Counted from the first letter of the stretch, positions 52,001 to 62,832 are shown. The stretch is 64,000 bases of DNA from Flectonema sp. DT1601 (GCA_964019425.1 OZ025844.1:434001-498000), one strand, 5' to 3'. Numbers and translations: made by a program. The notes: generated by a model not told the origin, from the sequence alone.

Positions 52001-55000
52001 ACTGTTAGCTTTTGGCTAAGGCCCTCCCTGAAGAGCAAGAACAAAAAAAACTACTCACACCTGAAGAAAACATACACAAAGAACACACTGTAAGCTGTGT
52101 GTGTATTTTGTGTTTGTCACAACAGGAGAGAAAAGAAAGAATGTCAAGGTTGGTCACCTTGCCTATCAACGCACAACATTGGTGGTCTCTACTAGACCCT
52201 GAGTGATCCCACTGGATCTCTCATCGTTCATAGTACCCTATGTGAAGTTATAAAATCAAAGGTAAACTATGAACTACAAATGACTTAGCCTGTTATTATA
52301 ATGCCACAGGCAGGCCCTGCATTCAGCAACTATCCAGCAGTGCTTGGATGTCCTGATCTTCTTCTAAAAAAAAGAAAGAAAAACAAAACTGTAGCTGGGA
52401 TCACTCAGGATCAACAGACTACCAATGCTACCTGTTGTACTTGCTCACTATGGGGGGTGATGCCAAACACCCAGAAGTACTAAACTACTTTCCTTCTTGC
52501 TGCCCAGGAGTTTCTGACCAGAACTAATAGAAAATAAAAAGTAGATGGGAAACAATAAAAAGTAAAATGGATATAACTGAAGTTAAACAAGACAAATGAA
52601 GTAACAGACCAGAACAGAAAGAGAATTGTAATAGAAGATTACAAATAAAAAAATGCAAGTATCAACACATAATCTAGATACACCAGCAGCTAACAAACAA
52701 CATAAAATTGAAGATCAGTTGCCAGAGTATTTCAACCATGGTAGAATACTCGCCCCTCTGGCAGGGATTATCCCAGACTTGTCCTTTAATTTAGTTGGAC
52801 ACCATGGCTTACAACCCTTCCAGAGGGAAGCACCATTATGACTTCTATTTTTTTTTCTTCAAGAAAATCATATGGTGGGAACAAAGAAAAATGCTAAGAG
52901 GAACCCCCTATTAACACCTAAGACATCTAAACTGCAGCCCAGCCTATACCCAATGCACTAATAGGTCATTCCCTCACACTCAGATCAAAAAATCAAAGTT
53001 CAGAGTGCATCTTAGCGTGAATGAGAGAATTTCCTCCCGCTTATTTTGAACAAAAGGGATAGGAGAAGGGATAGAAAACGAACATAAAAATAAAATTCTA
53101 AGTGAGAAACACTTAGCAGAAACACTTAGCAGCTTTTAAGGAGCTGAAAAGCCAAAAAAAAATCTAAGTGAGAAACACTTAGTAGAAACAATTTGTAGCT
53201 AATTAAGCTGAAAATAAAAAAATAAAAAATTTCTAAGTGAGAAATACTTAGCAACTTTTAGAACAAATATTTCAGTAAATAACCTGTAATGATTAAACCC
53301 TTACAAGTTTGATGCCAAAACTGACAAGGACTGAGTTGAATTTCCAGGTGAGATTTGGACTGTTAGCTTTTGGCTAAGGCCCTCCCTGAAGAGCAAGAAC
53401 AAAAAAAACTACTCACACCTGAAGAAAACATACACAAAGAACACACTGTAAGCTGTGTGTGTATTTTGTGTTTGTCACAACAGGAGAGAAAAGAAAGAAT
53501 GTCAAGGTTGGTCACCTTGCCTATCAACGCACAACATTGGTGGTCTCTACTAGACCCTGAGTGATCCCACTGGATCTCTCATCGTTCATAGTACCCTATG
53601 TGAAGTTATAAAATCAAAGGTAAACTATGAACTACAAATGACTTAGCCTGTTATTATAATGCCACAGGCAGGCCCTGCATTCAGCAACTATCCAGCAGTG
53701 CTTGGATGTCCTGATCTTCTTCTAAAAAAAAGAAAGAAAAACAAAACTGTAGCTGGGATCACTCAGGATCAACAGACTACCAATGCTACCTGTTGTACTT
53801 GCTCACTATGGGGGGTGATGCCAAACACCCAGAAGTACTAAACTACTTTCCTTCTTGCTGCCCAGGAGTTTCTGACCAGAACTAATAGAAAATAAAAAGT
53901 AGATGGGAAACAATAAAAAGTAAAATGGATATAACTGAAGTTAAACAAGACAAATGAAGTAACAGACCAGAACAGAAAGAGAATTGTAATAGAAGATTAC
54001 AAATAAAAAAATGCAAGTATCAACACATAATCTAGATACACCAGCAGCTAACAAACAACATAAAATTGAAGATCAGTTGCCAGAGTATTTCAACCATGGT
54101 AGAATACTCGCCCCTCTGGCAGGGATTATCCCAGACTTGTCCTTTAATTTAGTTGGACACCATGGCTTACAACCCTTCCAGAGGGAAGCACCATTATGAC
54201 TTCTATTTTTTTTTCTTCAAGAAAATCATATGGTGGGAACAAAGAAAAATGCTAAGAGGAACCCCCTATTAACACCTAAGACATCTAAACTGCAGCCCAG
54301 CCTATACCCAATGCACTAATAGGTCATTCCCTCACACTCAGATCAAAAAATCAAAGTTCAGAGTGCATCTTAGCGTGAATGAGAGAATTTCCTCCCGCTT
54401 ATTTTGAACAAAAGGGATAGGAGAAGGGATAGAAAACGAACATAAAAATAAAATTCTAAGTGAGAAACACTTAGCAGAAACACTTAGCAGCTTTTAAGGA
54501 GCTGAAAAGCCAAAAAAAAATCTAAGTGAGAAACACTTAGTAGAAACAATTTGTAGCTAATTAAGCTGAAAATAAAAAAATAAAAAATTTCTAAGTGAGA
54601 AATACTTAGCAACTTTTAGAACAAATATTTCAGTAAATAACCTGTAATGATTAAACCCTTACAAGTTTGATGCCAAAACTGACAAGGACTGAGTTGAATT
54701 TCCAGGTGAGATTTGGACTGTTAGCTTTTGGCTAAGGCCCTCCCTGAAGAGCAAGAACAAAAAAAACTACTCACACCTGAAGAAAACATACACAAAGAAC
54801 ACACTGTAAGCTGTGTGTGTATTTTGTGTTTGTCACAACAGGAGAGAAAAGAAAGAATGTCAAGGTTGGTCACCTTGCCTATCAACGCACAACATTGGTG
54901 GTCTCTACTAGACCCTGAGTGATCCCACTGGATCTCTCATCGTTCATAGTACCCTATGTGAAGTTATAAAATCAAAGGTAAACTATGAACTACAAATGAC

Positions 55001-55334
55001 TTAGCCTGTTATTATAATGCCACAGGCAGGCCCTGCATTCAGCAACTATCCAGCAGTGCTTGGATGTCCTGATCTTCTTCTAAAAAAAAGAAAGAAAAAC
55101 AAAACTGTAGCTGGGATCACTCAGGATCAACAGACTACCAATGCTACCTGTTGTACTTGCTCACTATGGGGGGTGATGCCAAACACCCAGAAGTACTAAA
55201 CTACTTTCCTTCTTGCTGCCCAGGAGTTTCTGACCAGAACTAATAGAAAATAAAAAGTAGATGGGAAACAATAAAAAGTAAAATGGATATAACTGAAGTT
55301 AAACAAGACAAATGAAGTAACAGACCAGAACAGA
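43093..55334 (+). repeat. Core satellite array, right part: remainder of the split monomer, 8 full and one partial monomer
   Basis: Monomers start at 43827, 45185, 46543, 47901, 49259, 50617, 51975, 53333 and 54691 (constant 1,358 bp); the last ends after 644 bp at 55334. The sequence appears identical to the left part of the core array. Confidence 0.98.
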
Positions 55335-55869
55335 CCAGGAAAAAGAAAGGACCGATTAATTGGGGCTTTGATTGTATTCCCAAGGCATGTTTTTTTTTTT
55401 TTTTTTATTATTCATTTACATTATTATTTTTTTTTTTTTTTTTTAAATTAATAATCACATTTTGTTCAAAAATATTTCATATTAGAGTAAAAGAAAAAGA
55501 AAAAAAGAAATAAGAGAAAAAAAAAAAAAAAAAAAACCATTGCTGGCCCCCTCACCACTCATAGAGGATGAGGAGGCCAGTAAGGCGTCACTCAAATCTA
55601 TGCCAAGCCTTGGGAACTTGGATTGGGGTTTAGACCATTTATAATTAACAATTAACAATTAACCTGATTAACGTTATGATCTGACGGACATAAACAAATC
55701 GATAAAATAATACAAACAAAAACGAACAATAAATAATAAATAAGCTAAAAAACTAAATAAACAAAGTGATGTGAAAGTAAGGAAAAAGAGAATTACAAGG
55801 GGGTGGAGTCACCGTGAACGTCATCAGCAGAACATCTCCTTCACACCATGGCTTTCTTTTTTTCTTTTT
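55335..55869. other. AT-rich junction with dispersed repeat copy 2
   Basis: No gene is seen. Long T- and A-runs (55390-55540) are followed by the repeat at 55546-55635, then by short AACAATTAACAATTAAC-type iterations near 55,646. Confidence 0.5.
55546..55635 (+). repeat. Dispersed repeat, copy 2
   Basis: Shares CCCCTCACCACTC, GCCTTGGGAAC and GATTGGGGTTTAGAC with 11505-11565, and has about 30 extra bases between the first two blocks. It contains the complementary pair CTGGCC/GGCCAG. Confidence 0.6.
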
Positions 55870-56180
55870 TTTTTTTAACAGGACCAAAGGGCGACAATGA
55901 TGGTTGCTGACCAAGGAATAATATTCAAATGAATTTTCGTTTCAAAGAAACGAACAGAATTAAGAGAGAGGCAGAGAAAAAAAAAAAAAAAAAAAAAAAA
56001 AAAATGAAGAGGAAGTAATAAAACATGAAAAAAAAATAAATTAAATATAAATAAAAAACGTTGTATGAAAAAGGAAAAAAAAGAAAAAAAAGACCAGAAA
56101 AGGAAAGAGAAAATGAAAAGGTATAATATTATTGTGGGGATATGGGGATAGCAGGGAGATGCTCTTTTTTTTTTTTTTTT
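55870..56180 (+). repeat. Modules B-C, forward, right of the core array
   Basis: B begins with a T-run plus AACAGGACCAAAGGGCGACA and holds the GAAACGAA dyad. C ends GGGATAGCAGGGAGATGCTC. Orientation is opposite to the copies at 22918-23226, so the satellite zone is bracketed by inverted B/C repeats. Confidence 0.85.
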
Positions 56181-56709
56181 TTCGGGAAGATAAAATGGAA
56201 ACTACTCTCTTTGTCCTTTTTCATTACTGTAAAGGGAAATATTCTTGTGGGGAAAAATCCGCGAGTTTTTATTATAAAAAAGTTCACTGCCCCTATTCCT
56301 CTCCCAAATTTCTTATTCAGCTTGCCACATGACTGTGTGACATTATTGCTACATTGTAGCTCCCCTACAAAAACCTTATTTTTTGCAGTTGTCTTTTGGT
56401 TGTAGCAACTTTTATTTTATGCTTTTCTAATGTCCCAAAGTTGGTTTATTTTACTTTTTTTTTCTGCAAGGGAACAGTCCAAAGCATAAGTCCGAACAGC
56501 CCTAAGGCCAGTGAACGCACTGATTGTTAGGTATTGTATTCCAGGGAAAGTTTGGTTTGTATACTTTATTTTTATTTTATTTTATTTAATTTGTTAAAAG
56601 AAAACAGGTAACTTTACATGAGCATCGGCTCGAACGGCTCTGGCGAAGCGAGTGAACGAGTCTGATTGCTGAGTATTGTATTCTGTTTTCTTGTTCTTTT
56701 TTTAATTTA

Positions 56710-56893
56710 TTTCAAACAGGGCAACAGGGGGAAAGTTTGGTTTGTATCCCCTGGGTGTTTAGCGTCACCTGTTGAGGTGTAATGTATTCTGTTTACTTCT
56801 ATCCCTTTGTTTTTTTTTTTTTTTTTTTTTTATTTCAAACAGGACAGCAGGGGGAAAGTTTGTTTCGTACCCCCCGGGTGCTTAGCGTCACCC
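56710..56893 (+). repeat. Two imperfect direct repeats, period about 122 bp
   Basis: Both copies read TTTCAAACAGG, CAGGGGGAAAGTTTG, then C-rich bases and GGGTGYTTAGCGTCACC. A weaker third relative lies near 56,544 (CAGGGAAAGTTTGGTTTGTA). Confidence 0.75.
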
Positions 56894-57608
56894 TCCATGC
56901 GATGCTTGCGCAGGGAGAGCCAAGGGTCGAGAACCCTTGAGATTACCTTTGTTTCTTTTTGTGACTGGATTGCAGTGGCGCAACCCATCACCCCACCTGT
57001 TGGTATCTTTTTATTTTTTTTATTTAAAGAAAAAAGCAGGCTAAGTCGCCTGAGCTGGCATCGCCAGAATATTTAACTTCACATGGCAATGTCAGCTCGT
57101 GAAGGGATCCAGTTGGATCAAAGGTTTTCTCCCCCCCACTCTATTTATCGTCATTGGTGCGCACCTTCGAACAGGAAGGCCAACACTGACGGAATTTTTT
57201 ACTTCTCTTCCCAGGGTTGAACCTTGGGAAAAAAACAAACAATAAACACAGTGTAGACAAACACCCGCCGGACATCTGCAGAGCAGCGATCGATGTCGAT
57301 GTCTTCGTTGTCGAACTTCCTGGCGTTTATGTTTTTGTTTTTAACAACAACACAACACCAACTAACAGGTTTGTCTCATTGCCCGTTCTTTCTTGTTTCC
57401 CTTTGCCGCCGGAAGAACGAAGGTCGACGGAGGTCCGAAGCATTGCTTGCGATGATGTTCCGGTATGTGTTGCGTCTCTGTTATTTGTTTGTTTCAACTC
57501 AATTGGTTCATCTCAGGTTTTAGAAGTCTTCGTCCTGTTCGTTGGGAAGGGCCTGAATCAAAAGTTCACTGCCCCTATTCCTCTCCCAAATTTCTTATTC
57601 TTTTCTAA

Positions 57609-57966
57609 ATCCGCGAGAATATTTCCCCACAGGAATATTTCCCTGCAAGCATACTTTTTTCCAGCCATTTTTTTTGTTCATTTTTGTGAAGAAAATATGT
57701 GTGCTACAAAGGAAAGTTTCAGCAAAAGTTATTTTTATTGCAGTATGGTAGTTTTTTATTGTGTTTGCTTGGTAATAATGCTTTGTTCTACCTGACACTC
57801 AATGGAAGCACAAAGATTTCTTAGATTCTTGATCAACTGACTGACTTTCGCAAAAATCCTCCGTGACAGGGAAATATTCTTGTGGGGAAAATAAATAATT
57901 AGTACAATCTTTCTACTGACTCTGATCGTTGTCTCGACATACAGCGACAGGGAAAACCCGCGAGCT
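57609..57966. repeat. Scattered inverted and direct copies of a CAGGGAAA...CCGCGAG motif
   Basis: A reverse copy (57609-57645) and forward copies (57867-57890, 57948-57966) of CAGGGAAATATTCYTGTGGG or CAGGGAAAACCCGCGAG look like terminal inverted repeats of a small non-autonomous DNA transposon. No complete pair with a target duplication was found. Confidence 0.45.
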
Positions 57967-58021
57967 GGGGACGACAGTCTTCTTCAGCATTTAAGCATTT
58001 TTCGACTTCCTCGACCGCCAT

Positions 58022-58062
58022 TCTTTCAGACCGGCGTTCTATCAATTGAGCTATGTAGCCAC
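58022..58062 (-). pseudogene. 5' half of a tRNA-like sequence (remnant)
   Basis: On the minus strand GTGGCTACATAGCTCAATTG has a good acceptor 5' strand and D-arm/box A (TAGCTCAATTGATAGA), but the anticodon stem cannot close properly and there is no T-arm or box B. It may be a tRNA pseudogene or the head of a tRNA-derived SINE. Confidence 0.4.
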
Positions 58063-58357
58063 ATAATCGCCGTTCCTTTATTTATTTATATAGGTCAATG
58101 TCTCTATTAGTTTCTGACGATATCAAATATTTCTATCCCTTTATCAGTTCTCACACCCCTGTCTTCATCACAAGAAAACTTATATTTAAATTAAGACACA
58201 ACCCCTACGCAGAAGTAATCTGCACCACAGTGTAGATTCTTCTTTGTGATCTCAGACTTGTTAACTGCATGTTCATTCAATTAAGTATACTTCTCTTTCC
58301 CAGGTGCATACAGTATAGGAAGGCTAATTACTAAACTGATTGTTTCCTTTTTTTAAA
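58063..58357. other. Short unassigned stretch ending in module-D sequence
   Basis: No gene is seen. The last about 28 bp (CTAAACTGATTGTTTCC plus a T-run) are module D in reverse orientation and form the left flank of the pogo insertion. Confidence 0.5.
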
Positions 58358-58359
58358 TA

Positions 58360-60127
58360 CTGTAATTATAAATATCACGGTGTATAAAAAATTTGGAGTA
58401 TAACAACTTTGGATATAAAAAAGATGGTGGATTCTCGGAAAAAAAACTTGGTGGATTTTTATAAAAAAGTATGAAAGTACACATTTTGACTGTAAAATGG
58501 TAGTTTTTGGGGATGAAATTTTTCACACTATGCGGAATTTTTTGAAAAAACGGGATCCTTTTGAACCCCTGAAGACGTCGGTAAGCAAGGTGGAGCTGGG
58601 TTTGATAAAGAAAGAGGAGCGGGTAAAAGAGCACAAACGTCTCGCTGCTATGAGAAGTGGTCAAGGGGGGAGTTGCTTAACATTGGTAAGATGGTGAACT
58701 CTGCCACCAATGTGTCAAGGGCGATTGCATACTTCAACACGGACCATAAGAAGAGATCAACAGTGCAGGCAGGGCAATGAAGCTCTTTGTTGAGGAACGA
58801 AAGAGGAAGACAAAGGGAGAACCACTAGAAGGGCAGGTGAAATCTGGGAGACCAACCATCTTAACCACTGATGAGGAAGCGGGTGCTCGATTTAATTGAG
58901 AATATCCGTGTCTATGGTGGCTCTGTGTTTGCTTCTCTTCTCTGGTTTCAAGCACAGGTGATACGCCGGAACGCGTGGATTCCGGTTCCCTACAAGCAAC
59001 ATGGACCTACAAGTTCCTGGAACGGAAGGGTTGGATACCGTCTTGGAACCACTGCGAAAGTAGCGCCTGAAGCAGAACTCCTATCAGCTCGGTCAAGGTT
59101 TCTGGAGCAATAATCCCATACTTTATTAAGAAACGCTCCAATCGGATCTAAACTAACTAAAAAACACTCCAATCGGATCACCCTGGCCTCGCAGTATATG
59201 CCCAGTTTAGGGCAGATAACTGAAGAAGTCCTTCATCAATTTGAAGAAGCCAATATCACGGTTATACTGGTGCAAGGCGGATGGACTTCTCATCTCCGGC
59301 CGCTGGATCTAACTGTCATGGCCAACTTCAAAGAAGCATCATGCTTTCTTGGTGAGTGGATGACAGAGCAGATGCGCAAGCGGGAGGAAAAGTTGAAAAA
59401 ATCAAAGCAAAAAGCTGATGGAAACTTTAAAGCGCGCTGCGAAAGGGAAGTGTCCAAAAGGAGCTCCTGAATCCGAACCCATGTCAAAATGGATGAAGGA
59501 GCTCACAAAAACGAAGTCGCAAATTGGGTGGATAGTGACAGCCCTTGATAGTATTACGAAAAATACTATCACGGCTGGTTTTATAAAAGCATATATGGTA
59601 TTGTCAATCCTGCAAATCCACCCGAGCTCCTGAAGTCTGTAGTTGTGAACATGAGTTCATGTTTCTTAATACCGCACCTCATACCTCGGTGTATTACAAC
59701 GATTGGAGAAGAACTCCTTAGTTGTAGTTGGCCTCGTCTAGACTACTACTTGCTGCTTTTAGGAATTTTGACATCATTCATTAAGACTGGTGTGCAACCA
59801 GCTACCAACAACGTTATTTGTGGATATGTTGTCCTGATATGTATCTGGAAGCAACTTCAACATTAGTTATCAATCCCCCACCAGGTTGGTACACAAGACC
59901 AGCCTGTAGAACTTTAACCAGTTCAAAATGTCGATAATTTAGTACCAAAGTCAAAAGAAAAAGGTCAAAAAAAAAAGTTTTTTTTTCTTCTGGAATCCGA
60001 ATTTTGCTAAGTGTTTTCTGTGAATGATTGTACTAAAAAAACTTTGGATATAATAAAGATGGTGGATTTGGAGACTTTTTTTGCTGATTTGGAGACTTTT
60101 TATACACCATGATATTTATAATTACGG
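58360..60127 (+). mobile_element. Pogo-like (Tc1/mariner superfamily) DNA transposon, broken
   Basis: The terminal inverted repeats are about 31 bp: left CTGTAATTATAAATATCA and right (reversed) CCGTAATTATAAATATCA, both continuing into GGTGTATAAAAA. TA flanks both ends (58358-58359 and 60128-60129), the usual Tc1/mariner/pogo target. The 1,768-bp interior carries a decayed transposase on the plus strand. The left flank is module D and the right flank continues as module C, both reversed, as in the unbroken D-C junction at about 22,860-22,930; this shows it jumped into a composite repeat. Confidence 0.92.
58600..59632 (+). pseudogene. Pogo-like transposase remnant (HTH plus DDE_1)
   Basis: Pieces of a pogo/Tigger-type transposase lie in order. 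An N-terminal region has KLFVEERKRKTKGEPLEGQ and SGRPTILTTDEE (about 58,770-58,880), then LDLIENIRVYGGSVFASLL (about 58,885-58,940) in a different frame, typical of the CENP-B-like helix-turn-helix region. After a stretch where the first two catalytic Asp blocks are missing or too changed to see, VILVQGGWTSHLRPLDLTVM and MANFKEA (about 59,255-59,335) match the GG-x-TS-x-LQPLD-x-x-x-NK-PFK block of DDE_1 transposases. The last piece, WIVTALDSITKNTITAGF, is the usual C-terminal helix. At least three frame changes or stops separate these pieces, so it is dead. Confidence 0.8.
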
Positions 60128-60129
60128 TA

Positions 60130-60350
60130 ATAAATAAAAAAAAAAAAAAAAAAAAAAAAGAGCATCTCCCTGCTATCCTCATATCCCCACAATAATATTA
60201 TACCTTTTCATTTTCTCTTTCCTTTTCTGGTCTTTTTTTTTCTTTTTTTTCCTTTTTCATACAACGTTTTTTATTTATATTTTATTTTTTTTTTTTATTT
60301 TTTCATGTTTGATTATTTCCTCTTCATATTTTTTTTTTCTTTTCTTTCTG
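60130..60350 (-). repeat. Module C, inverted, left of the last satellite block
   Basis: An A-run, then GAGCATCTCCCTGCTATCC ... ACAACG and T-runs, in the same reversed orientation as 22918-23085. It is the right flank of the pogo insertion. Confidence 0.85.
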
Positions 60351-60351
60351 G

Positions 60352-61801
60352 TAGTTAATGTAACCATTACAGGTTTGATGCCAATACTGACAAAGACTGA
60401 GTTGAGTTTACCAGGTGAGATTTGGACTGTTAGCTTTTGGCTAAGGCCCTCCCTGAAGAGCAAGAACAAAAAAACTACTCACACCTGAAGAAAACATACA
60501 CAAAGAACACACTGTAAGCTGTGTGTGTATTTTGTGTTTGTCACAACAGGAGAGAAAAGAAAGAATGTCAAGGTTGGTCACCTTGCCTATCAACGCACAA
60601 CATTGGTGGTCTCTACTAGACCCTGAGTGATCCCACTGGATCTCTCATCGTTCATAGTACCTATGTGAAGTTATAAAATCAAAGGTAAACTATGAACTAC
60701 AAATGACTTAGCCTGTTATTATAATGCCACAGGCAGGCCCTGCATTCAGCAACTATCCAGCAGTGCTAGGATGTCCTGATCTTCTTCTAAAAAAAAGAAA
60801 GAAAAACAAAACTGTAGCTGGGATCACTCAGGATCAACAGACTACCAATGCTACCTGTTGTACTTGCTCACTATGGGGGGTGATGCCAAACACCCAGAAG
60901 TACTAAACTGCTTTCCTTCTTGCTGCCCAGGAGTTTCTGACCAGAACTAATAGAAAATAAAAAGTAGATGGGAAACAATAAAAAGTAAAATGGATTTTAC
61001 TGAAGTTAAACAAGACAAATGAAGTAACACACCAGAACAGAAAGAGAATAAAAATAAAAGATATAGGCAAGAGTGATTGTAATAGAAGATTACAAATAAA
61101 TAAATGCAAGTATCAACACATGATCAAAATACACCAGCAGCTAACAAACAACATAAAATTGAAGATCAGTTGCCAGAGTATTTCAACCATGGTAGAATAC
61201 TCGCCCCTCTGGCAGGGATTATCCCGGACTTGTCCTTTAATTTAGTTGGACACCATGGCTTACAACCCTTCCAGAGGGAAGCACCATTATGACTTCTATT
61301 TTTTTTCTTCAAGAAAATCATAAGGTGGGAACAAAGAAAAATGCTAAGAGGAACCCCTTATTAACACCTAAGACATCTAAACTGCTGCACAGCTTATGCC
61401 CAATGCACTAACAGGACATTCCCTCGCGCTCGGATCAAAAAATCAAAGTTCAGAGTGCATCTTAGCGTGAATGAGAGAATTTCCCATCGCTTTTTTTGAA
61501 CAAAAGGGATAGAAGAGAGGATAGAAAACGAACATAGAAATAAAATTCTAAGTGAGAAACACTTAGCAGAAATACTTAGCAGCTTTTAAGGAGCTGAAAA
61601 GCAAAAAAAAAATCTAAGTGAGAAACACTTAGTAGAAACACTTTGTAGCTAATTAAGCTGAAAATAAAAAAATAAAAAATTTCTAAGTGAGAAATACTTA
61701 GCAACTTTTAGAACAAATATTTCAGTAAATAACCTGTTGAAATGGTAGTTAAATTCAATGATGAAACCATTACAGGTTTGATGCCAAAACTGACAAAGAC
61801 T
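60352..61801 (+). repeat. 1.36-kb satellite, diverged full copy plus the end of a preceding one
   Basis: The end of a monomer (60352-60398) is followed by a complete one from 60399 that is about 1,403 bp because of the extra AATAAAAATAAAAGATATAG block and a short insertion near 61,740 (TGAAATGGTAGTTAAATTC). It differs from the core at scattered sites and groups with the copy at 23.2 kb. Confidence 0.95.
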
Positions 61802-62053
61802 GAGTTGAGTTACCAGGTGAGATTTGGACTGTTAGCTTTTGGCTAAGGCCCTCCCTGAAGAGCAAGAACAAAAAAACTACTCACACCTGAAGAAAACATA
61901 CACAAAGAACACACTGTAAGCTGTGTGTGTATTTTGTGTTTGTCACAACAGGAGAGAAAAGAAAGAATGTCAAGGTTGGTCACCTTGCCTATCAACGCAC
62001 AACATTGGTGGTCTCTACTAGACCCTGAGTGTTCCCACTGGATCTCTCATCGT
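61802..62053 (+). repeat. 1.36-kb satellite, 3'-truncated last copy
   Basis: It starts GAGTTGAGTTACCAGG and stops after about 250 bp at CTCTCATCG, where a partial module A (62054-62096) begins. Confidence 0.92.
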
Positions 62054-62096
62054 TTTCGAAAAGGTGGGAAGTAACGGACTGGGAGCTTTTGGCTCG
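62054..62096 (+). repeat. Partial module A at the satellite/LINE junction
   Basis: TTTTCGAAAAGGTGGGAAGT ... GGGAGC-TTTTG-GCTC, truncated after the stem. It joins the satellite to a LINE fragment. Confidence 0.8.
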
Positions 62097-62363
62097 TAAC
62101 TTTTTTGTAAAGATCATCTCAAAGACTTTGTAAAGTGCTTCCACAAAAATCGGAACCCTTTTCCAAACTAAATAAGGCAAACAACAGTTTGGTCCAGGTG
62201 CGCACTTGTTTTTTTTTCTCTCCATAATACATACAAACGCTGCTAAGCTTGGAAATTCTGCTTCGCTCATAATCGAGCCATCACTTGTTGGTAAAAAATC
62301 GGGGTGAGAATAAACAGTATCTTTCTCTTTATCTGAATAATTGATTAATTGATTGATCGACAT
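62097..62363 (-). pseudogene. LINE reverse transcriptase N-terminal fragment
   Basis: The minus-strand frame contains EAEFPSLAAFVC and KKNKCAPGPNCCLPYLVWKR followed by VPIFVEALYKVFEMIF. This matches the start of LINE RT domains, where a K-[AS]-PGPD-G-[IL]-P block is followed by a helical VFN region. Only about 85 residues remain and the fragment is cut on one side by module A and on the other by module D. It might be the missing front part of an RLE-type LINE family like the copy at 17.7-19.2 kb, which also ends against module D, but the two do not overlap, so this is untested. Confidence 0.6.
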
Positions 62364-62545
62364 AGTCGACCGATTGAAAACAATGATAACATTGTTTATC
62401 TTTTTTTTTTTTTTTTTTCCTTTCTTTTATTTATTATTTATTCTTAAAACAAACAATCGGTTTAGCATCCCTATCGGGACGGAAACTAAAAAATTAGTCG
62501 ACATAGTCGATCGATTAAAAAACAATGATAACATTGTTTATTCTC
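62350..62545 (+). repeat. Module D, two units (diverged)
   Basis: ATCGAC-ATA-GTCGAC, AACAATG-ATAA-CATTGTT and CATCCCTATCGGGACGG, i.e. a diverged version of the third dyad. Confidence 0.85.
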
Positions 62546-62829
62546 GGCGGAATGTCACCACAGAATGTAAATAAAAACAGGTTTGTCATTAATTTCTTTC
62601 CTCCTGTTATGCCTTGGAGATGTGAGACGATGAAGAAGGATCTATAAATAGACGTGACGGGGCGACGCTAACCTTTTATGAGGTTATTTAATTGTTCGTT
62701 TTACTTTTGTATTTATTTCATCTTTCTTTTGTCTACAGGGAAAGGCCGTGGCCAAAAGCCTTGCCTATTTAATTCCCCCCAAAAAATAACACATTCAACA
62801 AAAAAAAATCTTAAGAAAAATACCCTTTA
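62546..62829. other. Unassigned
   Basis: No gene or repeat family is recognised, except for GGCCGTGGCCAAAAGCC near 62,745, which can form a short stem. Confidence 0.4.
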
Positions 62830-62832
62830 CTG

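Larger units (their letters stand above)
56181..58021. other. Repeat-rich region without a convincing gene
   Basis: A 38-bp segment at 56281-56318 (starting AGTTCACTGCCCCTATTCC) recurs at 57563-57600. CAGGGAAATATTC-type ends recur in both orientations (56233, 57609-57645 reverse, 57867-57890, 57948-57966). A 122-bp period links 56710-56770 and 56833-56893. A 192-codon open frame at 57217-57795 starts without ATG and runs through these repeats; I do not call it a gene. Confidence 0.5.

Noticed and set aside
30483-55334. CRISPR array
   Set aside because: The repeat unit is 1,358 bp, in eukaryotic DNA, without alternating short repeats and unique spacers.
30483-55334. Treating each 60-64-codon satellite frame as a gene
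   Set aside because: There are no domains, differences among diverged copies change residues, and one of the three recurring frames (for example 30520-30714) has no ATG start.
30483-55334. Calling the identical array an assembly artefact
   Set aside because: Possible, but a single monomer carries a unique insertion and edge copies differ, which a simple assembly loop would not make. Read depth is needed; kept as a caveat.
57217-57795. 192-codon frame as a gene
   Set aside because: It begins without ATG, runs through repeated segments and has no recognisable domain.
58022-58062. Functional tRNA on the minus strand
   Set aside because: Only the acceptor 5' strand and D-arm fit; the anticodon stem does not close and the T-arm is missing.
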